Made by a program: the position numbers and the translations under genes. Shown in pieces: positions 1-7,053 of a stretch of 34,870 nucleotides of DNA (position 1 is its first letter; each line of letters starts with the position of its first letter). Where the stretch lies: NCBI GenBank assembly GCA_965603365.1, contig CBFDCR010000057.1:1-34870 (forward strand), read 5' to 3'. The notes under the pieces are model-generated. The model had not been told where the DNA came from and did no database searches. It saw nothing but the letters and a program-made list of their open reading frames with translations. Source of the stretch: JAHELQ01 sp965603365. GTDB lineage: Bacteria > Acidobacteriota > Aminicenantia > UBA2199.

Positions 1-377
1 GAAAATTCCGGGTAACGAAACCTTCTATATGATTATCAGTGTGTCGGATATTGAGTATCTTGAATCAGACAAAGGTTTATGTACGGTTCCTGGTCACTGC
101 GAAGGGCGGTGTTGAATAAGAGAATGATAGATATATGCGGTCGTTTCCGCAAGGGTCGCAGTCATTTTTTTCCGTCAGATAATGCCATACACAATTACAA
201 TGCCTATTGGCATGAGCAGGCGTTGGTGATACATACGGGCGCTTCATGTCACGCCCCATATGCGGATGTACTTTTGTACAGATATGTATTGCCCTGGGTC
301 AAAGTGCCTCACCTTTTAGAAACCCCTCCGCTAAAAAATCGTTCCCAACCCTTTTAAACGGCAGCCAACAACAACAA
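1..377. other. Left-edge region without a convincing gene
   Basis: An open frame runs in from the left edge on the plus strand (frame of base 2) and stops at TGA 113-115. Its peptide contains NETFYMIISVSDIEYLE, which has the look of a genuine protein C-terminus (it faintly recalls DUF4384-type ends), but 37 codons are too few to assign. The rest holds short chance frames with no ribosome binding site. The string GTACGGTTC at 81-89 recalls a group II intron segment, but no intron domain V or reverse transcriptase can be seen. Confidence 0.3.
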
Positions 378-503
378 ACCTCAACCCTTCAAATTGAAAC
401 CTCAACATTTCATATTTAAACCTGAACAATTCAGGTTGAGACCTGAAATATTCAGGTCACCAGGTGAATGGTTGAGCTCACGAGGTCAAAGTTTGAGGTC
501 GAG
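378..503. repeat. Degenerate 21-bp tandem repeat, six units
   Basis: Units start exactly every 21 bases at 378, 399, 420, 441, 462 and 483. The first four begin ACCTCAA or ACCTGAA; the last two begin AGGTGAA and AGGTCAA. Units 3 and 4 are themselves near-palindromes (ACCTGAA ... TTCAGGT at 420-436 and 441-457). Read in the frame of base 379 the array is open up to TAA 508-510 and gives seven-residue repeats of the kind PEQFRLR / PEIFRSP. There is no start codon or ribosome binding site. It could be a decayed heptad-repeat coding segment or a non-coding minisatellite. Confidence 0.6.
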
Positions 504-771
504 GGGGTAAATGACAACACCGAAATACTCCATAGATTTCTTGAGCAGTATCTTCATATTTATCTCGTTGATAGAGATATAGTTTGATCTGAATATCCAC
601 TGCTTTATCTTTCACCCCTAAATTTCCTAAAGCCTCAGCGCAGGTGCGGCGGAGATCACCCGGCTGTTTTTCATCTTCGGCCACCGATAAAAGAAATGGC
701 GAAACCAGGGAAACGCATAGGGAATCGGTAACCGCTGAGATCCAATTTCTAAGGGAACCGGAAGGGGACAA
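478..771 (-). pseudogene. Remnant of a HEAT-repeat protein gene
   Basis: The reverse strand encodes a stretch that reads like a C-terminal HEAT/PBS-lyase repeat (RRTCAEALGNLGVKDKAVDI, then EDTAQEIYGVF). In this family such repeats form alpha-solenoids that mediate protein contacts. The homology covers only about 50 residues. Before it, HEAT-like pieces are scattered over two reverse frames (478-771 and 627-809), as expected after frameshifts, and after it the frame runs into the 21-bp repeat. There is no credible start with a ribosome binding site. I read it as a decayed fragment rather than a working gene. The family call rests on the repeat consensus alone. Confidence 0.5.
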
Positions 772-822
772 TTTTTCCCCCTTGTTTTATGGATCGCAGT
801 TACTGGCATGCCTTCTTATCAA

Positions 823-851
823 TTGACAATTGGAGTATTATTTATTATATT
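823..851 (+). promoter_or_regulatory. Sigma-70-like promoter of the small membrane-protein gene
   Basis: TTGACA (823-828), 17-bp spacer, TATATT (846-851). The predicted transcript start near 858 falls on the Shine-Dalgarno AAGGAG (858-863), giving a leader of only about 11 nt. The -35 box lies inside CAATTGACAATTG (821-832 region), a 6-1-6 inverted repeat that could be an operator. Confidence 0.65.
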
Positions 852-868
852 ACGCTTAAGGAGAAAAA

Positions 869-1099
869 ATGAATAAGAAATTTAAAACGATCGGAGCTTT
901 TATTATTGCAAGTGCCATTATTTGGGGAGCAGTAATTTTAGGTAGTTCATATGCATTGAAAGGTACAGAATGCTATAATAAAGTACAAAATATATTAGTT
1001 GGAGGCGTATTATCACACATAATATTAATTTGGGGGCCTTTGGCATTATTATTCAAAAAAACAAAAAATAACGAACCTGAAGATAGCATAAAAGAATAA
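869..1099 (+). CDS. Small two-helix membrane protein, unknown function
   Basis: A 76-residue protein with two clear hydrophobic segments, about residues 7-27 (starting TIGAFIIASAIIWGAVIL) and 43-63 (starting ILVGGVLSHIILIWGPLALL). They are separated by a short loop and followed by a charged tail (KKTKNNEPEDSIKE), so it should sit in the inner membrane. The start is well supported: AAGGAG lies five bases before the ATG and a strong promoter lies just upstream. Codons are AT-rich compared with the metabolic genes further on. I do not recognise the family. It stands alone beside the HEAT-repeat remnant, and a former partnership with that gene is possible but unproven. Confidence 0.65.
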   Translation: MNKKFKTIGAFIIASAIIWGAVILGSSYALKGTECYNKVQNILVGGVLSHIILIWGPLALLFKKTKNNEPEDSIKE

Positions 1100-1460
1100 G
1101 TCAAAATAGACTCCATTTAGAAGGACCTGACTGGTGTGGTGGACTTCGATGATTAATCGGGTCATTGATACTTACATTTTTATTATCGACCACTTGCTTC
1201 TGAGCACAGGCCGTATTCCATAAAATTATTATAAAAAGGATTTAGGAATCAACCATGTTTAAGTTTAAAAGGACGGATGGCGGGCCAGGCTCCAGGCACT
1301 CGGAAGTTTTGCCCTCTTCATGGCAGTTTTAGGAGGACTATTTAAAATTTCGGGGGAACTCCTGATTCTTGATCCTGACAAATGTGTGGTTGAAAATTGG
1401 GGGGATTCATGGCATTATGTAGGAGGGTGTTAGGTTGACCCTTTTAGTGAGGAGGTCTTT
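1100..1460. other. Intergenic stretch with a possible decayed small frame
   Basis: No well-supported gene. A plus-strand frame open from 1269 to TAG 1431-1433 contains an internal ATG at 1320 and would encode a hydrophobic start followed by a polar end (VENWGDSWHYVGGC), but no ribosome binding site precedes it; it may be a remnant. TTGAAA (1390-1395), a 17-bp spacer and CATTAT (1413-1418) form a weak promoter candidate for the nitroreductase gene. Confidence 0.4.
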
Positions 1461-2012
1461 ATGGAGTTAAAGGAGGTTATTCATTCGCGGCGGGCCCACC
1501 GGGCCCTGGAGGAGGTTGTCGTCCCCGACAGAATGGTGGAGGAGTTGTCCACCCTGGCCGGCCTGGCGCCCTCCTGTTTTAACAAGCAGCCGTGGCGTTT
1601 TGTGTTCGTGCGCAGTCCCGAAGTCCTTCAAAAACTGCACACCGCCCTGTCGTCGGGGAACGACTGGGCCCGGAAGAGTTCCCTGATTGTGGCGGTGGTA
1701 TCGGAAAGGGATCTCGACTGCGTGGTGAGAGAGCGGGAATATTACCTCTTTGATACCGGTATGGCCACCGCTTTTTTAATTTTAAGCGCGACGGAGCGGG
1801 GATTGGTGGCCCACCCTATTGCCGGCTTTGATGAAGACAAAGCCAAAGAGATACTGAACATTCCCCCTCACATGAAATTGATTACCCTGGTCATCGTGGG
1901 CAGGCATGCCGAAAATGCCGATGAATTGTTATCCGAAAAACAGTTAAAATCGGAATTGAACCGGCCGCCCCGGGTGCCGGTGGCCGAGATTATGAAGTTC
2001 GATTATTATTAA
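1461..2012 (+). CDS. Nitroreductase-family FMN oxidoreductase
   Basis: A 183-residue protein of the nitroreductase (NfsA/NfsB, FMN) family, soluble enzymes that use NAD(P)H and bound FMN to reduce nitro groups, quinones or related acceptors. Seen here: the N-terminal SRRAHR motif that contacts the FMN phosphate (usually SRRS-R), the APSCFNKQPWRF block that packs on the flavin, and the late segment GLVAHPIAGFDEDKAKEILN followed by LVIVGR, both typical of the fold. The length is usual for the short members. The start has a perfect GAGGAGG ribosome binding site at about 1449-1455. The gene is alone and converges on the diguanylate cyclase with a 17-bp gap. The substrate cannot be told from sequence. 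Confidence 0.88.
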   Translation: MELKEVIHSRRAHRALEEVVVPDRMVEELSTLAGLAPSCFNKQPWRFVFVRSPEVLQKLHTALSSGNDWARKSSLIVAVVSERDLDCVVREREYYLFDTGMATAFLILSATERGLVAHPIAGFDEDKAKEILNIPPHMKLITLVIVGRHAENADELLSEKQLKSELNRPPRVPVAEIMKFDYY

Positions 2013-2029
2013 AAGTGGTCAAGTGGTCG

Positions 2030-3187
2030 TCACTCTTCACTCTGCTCTGATTTTTCGCTGTAGATGACCGTACGGTTCCGGCCGGCCTCTTTGGCAAGAT
2101 ACATGGCCCGATCTGCCTTCTCTAAAATTTCTTCTTCGCCGGCGCCGTGCTCCGGAAAGGTGGCCACCCCTACCGATATGGTGATTTTCCCCATCGGTTG
2201 ATTCTCTTCCCCGGCAAAGGATTCGTTTTCAATGGTGTCCCGCAGCCGGTCGGCTGCCAGGAAAGCGCCTACTCTGTCGGTATTGGGCAGAATGACCACA
2301 AATTCATCTCCCCCGTACTTGGCTAAAATATCGCTGGCCCGGAATACACTTTTCATGATACCGCCGATTTTTGCCAGCGCCTCGGATCCATGAATGTGAC
2401 CGTTGTGGTCATTGTAACTCTTAAAATGATCCACATCGAATATAATAACGGAAAAAGTCGACTCATAGCGTTTGGCTCTCTCCAGTTGGAGTTTCAGCAT
2501 TTTAAAGAAATAGCTCTGGTTGTAGAGATCGGTTAACCCATCGGTGACGGAGAGCTTGCGACTCCGTTCCAGAAGCTCCTGCAGTATTATTTCATTATCC
2601 CTGATGTTTTTCGACAGGTAGGCGGAGACGAAAAAGGAGAACAGCAAAATAATATTAAAGGCGATCATGGTGGCCAACTTTTGGGAAGAAATAATCAGGC
2701 CTTCATTCAGAAAAAAGATCAGGGTGACCAGTATTATGGCGGCCAGGGTATTGCGGAACGCCTTTTTATAGTATATTAAAAAGGTAGACACAATGATATA
2801 AAAAATAAACAAAATAATCACCGGGCTTTCAAAGCCGCCGGAGAAAAAAACCAGCAAGACCAGTACCACGAAGTCAAAATCCAACTGTAAGGTGGCGATA
2901 GAGGAAAACATCTCATAATGAGCACCTTTCAATCCTTTGCTGAGGTTCCTTTTCAGGGCAAAGATGAAAATCAAATTGCCGATCCCGGATAAAAAGATGA
3001 TCAATAGGAGGTCATAAAAGGCAATCCGTGTCTCCCTGGCCAGGGAATTGTATGATATGAAGAACAGAAAAATAAAGAGGCTGTAAATCCAGCGGATTCT
3101 GGTCAACCAAAAATTTTTATCTACTACCAACTGTACCGCCAGAGTTTCGGCTTTTTTGCTTCCGGAGAAATCTTCGTTTTTTTTCAT
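2030..3187 (-). CDS. Membrane-bound diguanylate cyclase (GGDEF protein)
   Basis: A 385-residue protein predicted to make cyclic di-GMP from two GTP. About five to six hydrophobic segments between residues 28 and 195 form a membrane sensor of a kind I cannot name. A short coiled-coil linker (195-213) leads to a GGDEF domain (about 214-380). The catalytic motif GGDEF is intact at 292-296, the metal aspartates lie in FDVDHFK (about 251-253), and the allosteric product-binding RxxD is present as RASD (283-286), so the enzyme should be active and feedback-inhibited. No EAL or receiver domain is attached. It is divergent from sdhC. The ATG has no Shine-Dalgarno and lies 6 nt from a -10 box, suggesting a leaderless mRNA. 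Confidence 0.93.
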   Translation of the reverse strand: MKKNEDFSGSKKAETLAVQLVVDKNFWLTRIRWIYSLFIFLFFISYNSLARETRIAFYDLLLIIFLSGIGNLIFIFALKRNLSKGLKGAHYEMFSSIATLQLDFDFVVLVLLVFFSGGFESPVIILFIFYIIVSTFLIYYKKAFRNTLAAIILVTLIFFLNEGLIISSQKLATMIAFNIILLFSFFVSAYLSKNIRDNEIILQELLERSRKLSVTDGLTDLYNQSYFFKMLKLQLERAKRYESTFSVIIFDVDHFKSYNDHNGHIHGSEALAKIGGIMKSVFRASDILAKYGGDEFVVILPNTDRVGAFLAADRLRDTIENESFAGEENQPMGKITISVGVATFPEHGAGEEEILEKADRAMYLAKEAGRNRTVIYSEKSEQSEE

Positions 3188-3193
3188 ATATAT

Positions 3194-3222
3194 AAAATAT
3201 TTTTTTTTTGCAAAAAAGTCAA
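3194..3222 (-). promoter_or_regulatory. Promoter of the diguanylate cyclase gene, probably leaderless
   Basis: On the minus strand TTGACT (3222-3217), 17-bp A/T-rich spacer, TATTTT (3199-3194). Only six bases separate the -10 box from the ATG (3187-3185), so transcription should begin at the A of the start codon. Confidence 0.6.
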
Positions 3223-3230
3223 CCTAAACA

Positions 3231-3259
3231 TTGAAGTTGTTCCCTCAAAATATTAAAAT
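3231..3259 (+). promoter_or_regulatory. Candidate promoter of the sdhCDAB operon
   Basis: TTGAAG (3231-3236), 17-bp spacer, TAAAAT (3254-3259). It predicts a start near 3266, upstream of the Shine-Dalgarno GAGGAGG at 3282-3288. It also explains why the in-frame TTG at 3231 should not be taken as the sdhC start: that TTG would be the -35 box. Confidence 0.45.
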
Positions 3260-3293
3260 AACCTCTAATCCAATAAAAACCGAGGAGGTTAAA

Positions 3294-3671
3294 TTGTACA
3301 AAAAGCCGAAATTATACGATTTAAGTTACTATAAGTTTGTCGGATCATGGGCCTGGATCCTGCACCGCCTGGCGGGATTGGCCCTTATTTTCTACCTGAC
3401 CATCCATATCTGGATTATCAACACCTTAACCAAAGGGGCGGCGGAATTCGACCGTTTGATGGGATTGTTAGGTTCGCCACTCTTCAAAATCCTGGAAGTC
3501 GGACTCTGGGGGATAATCCTCTTTCATGCCTTTAACGGCGTCAGAATCATTATCATCGATTTCTTCAAGGGTTCGCTGGCCCATAAAAAATTGTTTTTTA
3601 TCCTGATTGCCATTGCCCTGGTGTTATGGGCAACGGGGAGCTACCTTATCTTCTCCCATATCCAACAATAA
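3294..3671 (+). CDS. sdhC: Succinate dehydrogenase cytochrome b subunit SdhC
   Basis: First membrane anchor of complex II, which passes electrons from the SdhB iron-sulfur clusters to quinone. The 125-residue protein has three transmembrane helices. SWAWILHRLAG at 18-28 is the classic SdhC motif at the quinone site, and histidines at 38 (TIHIW) and 78 (LFHAFNGVR) are candidate haem b ligands. The pattern resembles the anchors of the actinobacterial/Thermus-type enzymes more than the E. coli type. I chose the TTG at 3294 because GAGGAGG ends five bases before it and the protein then has family length; an upstream TTG at 3231 would add 21 residues but coincides with a promoter element. Four genes follow in the order C-D-A-B. 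Confidence 0.9.
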   Translation: MYKKPKLYDLSYYKFVGSWAWILHRLAGLALIFYLTIHIWIINTLTKGAAEFDRLMGLLGSPLFKILEVGLWGIILFHAFNGVRIIIIDFFKGSLAHKKLFFILIAIALVLWATGSYLIFSHIQQ

Positions 3672-3693
3672 CGACAAGATTCAGGAGGATACG

Positions 3694-4089
3694 ATGAAAA
3701 AGAACTTCAAAGAAACCTCAAAGGCGGGAGCCGTCGGCTGGCTGCTTCAACGCATCTCTGCGGTCATTATATTTGTACTGCTGCTGCTGCACTTCATTAC
3801 CTACCACTTCATTGCCCAGGGGGTCTTTACCTGGCGGGAAGTGGTGGCCAAGATGCAGTCCCCCTGGTTTAATCTGAGCCAGTTTCTGTTTTTAGTGACC
3901 GGACTCTTTCACGGTTTAAACGGCGTCTGGATTATTGTCGAAGATTACATCCACGCCAAAGGCTGGCGGCTATTTATATTCGGTCTCATCCTGACCGCCG
4001 GAGCCAGCCTATTTTTTATCGGCATGTTGACCATATTCAATGTGTCCAGCTTCAGCCGGGAGGTCATCGGTACAGGAGTTGTCAAATGA
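3694..4089 (+). CDS. sdhD: Succinate dehydrogenase membrane anchor SdhD
   Basis: Second membrane subunit of succinate:quinone oxidoreductase, 131 residues with three helices. Key visible elements are the LLQRISAVIIF helix (matching HRLAGLALIF of SdhC), histidines 33 and 38 in LLHFITYHF, and LFHGLNGVWIIVEDY around 72-85, with the D-Y pair expected near the quinone pocket. The shared F-H-x-x-N-G-V-x-I-I pattern in SdhC and SdhD suggests the two anchors are ancient duplicates. The start ATG at 3694 has AGGAGGA eight bases earlier; a longer frame from 3607 would run back into sdhC and has no ribosome binding site. The stop overlaps the sdhA start as ATGA (4086-4089), implying translational coupling. 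Confidence 0.9.
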   Translation: MKKNFKETSKAGAVGWLLQRISAVIIFVLLLLHFITYHFIAQGVFTWREVVAKMQSPWFNLSQFLFLVTGLFHGLNGVWIIVEDYIHAKGWRLFIFGLILTAGASLFFIGMLTIFNVSSFSREVIGTGVVK

Positions 4090-5822
4090 AAGTAGAAGAG
4101 GCAAAGTATTATCATAAAATCGAGGCAGTGGTGGTGGGTGCCGGCCTGGCGGGTCTCATGGCGGCCCTCGAGATCGCCAGGAGCGGCGGCCAGGTGGCGG
4201 TCATCACCAAAGTCTATCCCACCCGCTCCCACTCCGGCGGTGCCCAGGGCGGCATTGCCGCCGCCCTGGCCAATGCGGCCGAAGATTCACTGGAACTTCA
4301 TATGTTCGACACCATCAAGGGCAGCGATTATCTGGGAGATCAGGATGTCATCGAGTCGTTTGTTCACGAGGCGGTTAAGACCGTTTACCAGTTCGAGCAC
4401 ATGGGCGTCCCCTTCTCCAGAACCCCGGACGGCCGCATCAACCAGCGGCCCTTCGGCGGCCACAGCTCTCCCCGGGCCTGCTTCTCCGCCGATATCACCG
4501 GCCATGTGCTGCTGCACACCCTGTATGAGCAGTGCGTCAAACACGATGTCCACTTTTACAACGAGTTCCAGGTGTTTTCCCTGCTGGTAGAAGACGACAT
4601 CTCCCGGGGGGTGGTGGCCTGGGATATTATCAACGGTGGGCTTCATGTGTTTCATGCTAAAGCGGTGCTGCTGGCCACCGGCGGCTATGGCCGGGCCTAT
4701 AAAATCACCTCCAACGCCCATGCCAACACCGGCGATTCCCTGGCCCTGATTTTGGAGAACCGGCTGCCCCTGGAAGACATGGAATTCGTGCAGTTTCACC
4801 CCACCGGTCTTTACAAATACGGCATCCTCCTCTCCGAAGCCGCCAGAGGCGAAGGCGCCTACATCCTTAACGGCGAAGGGGACCGTTTTATGAAAAAGTA
4901 TGCCCCGGAAAAAATGGAATTGGCACCCCGGGATCTGGTCTCCCGGGCCGAGCAAACGGAAATCAACGAGGGCCGGGGCGGTGAAGGCCAGGATTACGTT
5001 TATCTGGACTTGCGCCACCTGGGTGAAGAAAAAATCATGGAGCGGCTGCCCCAGGTCTGGGAATTGGCCTATAACTACCTGAAGGTTGATGGAACCAGGG
5101 AGCCGATCCCCATCCAGCCCACCGCCCATTATTCCATGGGCGGTATTCCGGCCAACATCAAAACCGAGGTGATCAAGGATGCCCGGGGTACGGTCGTCAG
5201 GGGGCTCTATACGGCCGGCGAAGCCTCTTGCCTTTCCCTGCACGGTGCCAATCGATTGGGCACCAACTCCCTCCAGGAGGCATCCACCTTTGGCCGCATT
5301 GCCGGCGGGCACATCTCCACTTTCATCCGGGAGAACGGTTATGAAAATTTGCCGCTCGATCCCACCGATGCGGCCCGGGCCAAAGTCTCTACTCTGACGG
5401 AGGGCAAGGGCAAAGAGCGGCATGCCCCGCTCATGCGGGAGCTGCAGGTCAACATGACTAAATTTGCCGGGATCTTCCGAAACGAGGCGGACTTAAAAAA
5501 AGTGAAAAAAATCATCAAAGACCTCCAGCAGCGCTACAAAGAGGTCACCATCGACGACAACGGCTCTGCCTACAACCTGGATCTATTCGAGGCCTTTGAG
5601 GTGGGCAACCTGCTGAGCTTCTCCGAGGTTATCGTGGAGGGGGCCTTAGCCAGACAGGAATCCAGAGGTGCCCATTACCGCACCGACTTCCCAAAACGGG
5701 ACGACAAAAAATGGTTAAAACACACCCTGGCCTGGAAGACCGAGAAGGGCGTGAAGCTGGACCACTCTCGAAAAGTGGTCATTTATATGGATCGGTTCCC
5801 GCCCCAGGAGAGAAAATATTGA
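4086..5822 (+). CDS. sdhA: Succinate dehydrogenase flavoprotein subunit SdhA
   Basis: Catalytic subunit that oxidises succinate to fumarate using covalent FAD, on the cytoplasmic side of the membrane. The 578-residue protein has the Rossmann dinucleotide motif VVGAGLAGLMAALE (15-29), the FAD-linking histidine in RSHSGGAQGG (His49), the substrate/flavin segment QFHPTGLY, the basic LAPRDLVSRA block of the capping-domain interface, and the C-terminal flavin loop GLYTAGEA with HGANRLGTNSL. Length is normal. Compared with fumarate reductase it could run either way; the presence of two haem-type anchors and the gene order favour a dehydrogenase, but direction depends on the quinone used. It overlaps sdhD by four bases and is followed by sdhB after 20 bases. 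Confidence 0.97.
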   Translation: MKVEEAKYYHKIEAVVVGAGLAGLMAALEIARSGGQVAVITKVYPTRSHSGGAQGGIAAALANAAEDSLELHMFDTIKGSDYLGDQDVIESFVHEAVKTVYQFEHMGVPFSRTPDGRINQRPFGGHSSPRACFSADITGHVLLHTLYEQCVKHDVHFYNEFQVFSLLVEDDISRGVVAWDIINGGLHVFHAKAVLLATGGYGRAYKITSNAHANTGDSLALILENRLPLEDMEFVQFHPTGLYKYGILLSEAARGEGAYILNGEGDRFMKKYAPEKMELAPRDLVSRAEQTEINEGRGGEGQDYVYLDLRHLGEEKIMERLPQVWELAYNYLKVDGTREPIPIQPTAHYSMGGIPANIKTEVIKDARGTVVRGLYTAGEASCLSLHGANRLGTNSLQEASTFGRIAGGHISTFIRENGYENLPLDPTDAARAKVSTLTEGKGKERHAPLMRELQVNMTKFAGIFRNEADLKKVKKIIKDLQQRYKEVTIDDNGSAYNLDLFEAFEVGNLLSFSEVIVEGALARQESRGAHYRTDFPKRDDKKWLKHTLAWKTEKGVKLDHSRKVVIYMDRFPPQERKY

Positions 5823-5842
5823 GAATATAGGAGATTTGAGTC

Positions 5843-6553
5843 ATGAAAAAATTGGAAAAAAAGATAAAAATTTTACGATACGACCCGGCCAAAGATTCAA
5901 AACCCTACTGGCAGGTTTTTAATCTGGAAATCGAGGAAGACGACACCATCCTGGACGTGTTGAATCAGATACACTGGAGTATCGACGGCACCCTGGCCTA
6001 CCGCCGCTCCTGCCGCAGCGCCATCTGCGGCTCCTGTGCCATGAAGGTCAACGGCCGGAATGTACTGACCTGCGAGACCCCCTCCCATCAATTCAGGGGC
6101 AAGACCCTCAAAATCGAACCGCTGCCGGGATTCCGCATTATCAAAGACCTGGTGGTGGACATGGACAAATTTTTCGAGAAAATGAACCGGATCAAGCCCT
6201 TTTTGATCATCGACAAAGCGATTCCCGAAAAAGAGTTTCTCCAGACCCCCGAAGAATTTGAAGACATTAGAGAGTCTGCCACCTGCATTCAGTGCGGCGC
6301 CTGCACCTCCTCCTGTCCCAGCCTGTGGGCCAACGACGATTACCTGGGGCCCGCCGCCTTGCTCAAGGCTTACCGCTTTATCTTCGACAGCCGGGACGAC
6401 GGTGCGGTGGAGCGCATCGACATCATCAACGATAAGAGCGGCGTCTGGAGGTGTCATACCATTTTTAACTGCATGGAGGCCTGCCCCAAACACATCAAAA
6501 TCACCGAGTACCTTTCAAAGTTGAAGACCAAAGTGGTGGAAAATTCCCTCTGA
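5843..6553 (+). CDS. sdhB: Succinate dehydrogenase iron-sulfur subunit SdhB
   Basis: Electron-transfer subunit carrying three clusters between SdhA and the membrane anchors; 236 residues, family length. The N-terminal ferredoxin domain has C57, C62, C65 and C77 (CRSAICGSC ... LTC) for [2Fe-2S]. The C-terminal domain has C148, C151, C154 with C214 for [4Fe-4S] and C158, C204, C210 for [3Fe-4S]; all eleven ligands are present. RYDP near residue 12 and RSCRSAICGSC are hallmark segments. The gene has a clear Shine-Dalgarno (TAGGAGA near 5827-5833) and is the last of the operon, ending within a terminator hairpin. Confidence 0.97.
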   Translation: MKKLEKKIKILRYDPAKDSKPYWQVFNLEIEEDDTILDVLNQIHWSIDGTLAYRRSCRSAICGSCAMKVNGRNVLTCETPSHQFRGKTLKIEPLPGFRIIKDLVVDMDKFFEKMNRIKPFLIIDKAIPEKEFLQTPEEFEDIRESATCIQCGACTSSCPSLWANDDYLGPAALLKAYRFIFDSRDDGAVERIDIINDKSGVWRCHTIFNCMEACPKHIKITEYLSKLKTKVVENSL

Positions 6554-6567
6554 GGCAGGGAATTTTT
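6540..6567 (+). terminator. Intrinsic terminator overlapping the sdhB stop codon
   Basis: AAAATTCCCT (6540-6549) pairs perfectly with AGGGAATTTT (6557-6566) around a 7-base loop that contains the sdhB stop TGA (6551-6553). The 3' arm ends in TTTTT. The 10-bp stem has only three G-C pairs. A terminating ribosome would cover the stem, so termination may depend on translation state. Confidence 0.65.
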
Positions 6568-6580
6568 ATCAGAATACCTA

Positions 6581-6610
6581 TTGCCAATATAGGAGTTTTT
6601 ATATTATAAT
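6581..6610 (+). promoter_or_regulatory. Promoter upstream of the 114-residue gene
   Basis: TTGCCA (6581-6586), 18-bp spacer, TATAAT (6605-6610). The predicted start near 6617 leaves a leader of about eight bases before ATG 6625 with no Shine-Dalgarno. Confidence 0.55.
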
Positions 6611-6624
6611 ATCCAGACTGACCA

Positions 6625-6969
6625 ATGGAAGCCAGAAAGAAAATTCAAGAAGAAAAGCTGTTTAATATTTTGAATCCCAGGAAGGCAAATAAAGACTTCA
6701 AAATTACCATTCGTTTTCAAAAGCACCTGTCTAAAAATTACCAGAAGGCAGTGGAATTGGCCAAACGAAACAAATACTTCATGGAGGAAGGCACAGGCGA
6801 TTTTTACAAAATTTATGTCAGCTTTTGTCCGGACGATGTCGATGAACTTTACGAAATTTTTGAACTGGTCAAAGAGCAGGAATCCACCAGGATATATTTA
6901 AACAACAAACTCATCCCCTATATTCAGGATCTCTGGCTTTTTCTGATGTGGTTTTACAAGATTAAATAA
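6625..6969 (+). CDS. Uncharacterised 114-residue cytosolic protein
   Basis: I do not recognise the family. The protein is basic at the N-terminus (MEARKKIQEEKLFNIL), has a central alpha/beta-looking part with FKITIRFQKHLSKNYQKAVE and YKIYVSFCPDDVDELYEIFE, and ends with an aromatic tail (DLWLFLMWFYKIK) that might touch a membrane or a partner. The alternating strand/helix pattern with an acidic helix suggests a small single-domain fold. It has its own TATAAT promoter after the sdhB terminator, so it is probably not part of the sdh operon. There is one cysteine and no recognisable catalytic motif. Codon use matches the surrounding genes, which favours a real gene. Confidence 0.7.
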   Translation: MEARKKIQEEKLFNILNPRKANKDFKITIRFQKHLSKNYQKAVELAKRNKYFMEEGTGDFYKIYVSFCPDDVDELYEIFELVKEQESTRIYLNNKLIPYIQDLWLFLMWFYKIK

Positions 6970-7003
6970 GGTGATATTTTTGCAGTTTTTGTGTCGATTT
7001 AAC

Positions 7004-7032
7004 TTGACTTTTTGGCGATATTAAATTATAAA
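7004..7032 (+). promoter_or_regulatory. Promoter of the TPR lipoprotein gene
   Basis: TTGACT (7004-7009), 17-bp spacer, TATAAA (7027-7032). The predicted start is near 7039, just before AGGAGG (7043-7048) and ATG 7054. Confidence 0.65.
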
Positions 7033-7053
7033 GAATCTTTGTAGGAGGCTCTT

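Noticed and set aside
75..120. Group II intron-like string around GTACGGTTC
   Set aside because: Only a nine-base match; no reverse transcriptase, domain V hairpin or intron boundary could be found.
79..357. 92-codon frame on the plus strand
   Set aside because: No ribosome binding site, no protein-like residue pattern, and it lies in a decayed region.
378..503. CRISPR array
   Set aside because: Period is only 21 bases, there are no unique spacers of 30 bases and no cas genes.
3231..3293. Longer sdhC starting at TTG 3231
   Set aside because: No Shine-Dalgarno; TTG 3294 has a perfect one and the upstream TTG serves as a -35 box.
4287..5423. 378-codon frame opposite sdhA
   Set aside because: Antisense shadow of a strongly conserved gene, caused by its codon bias.
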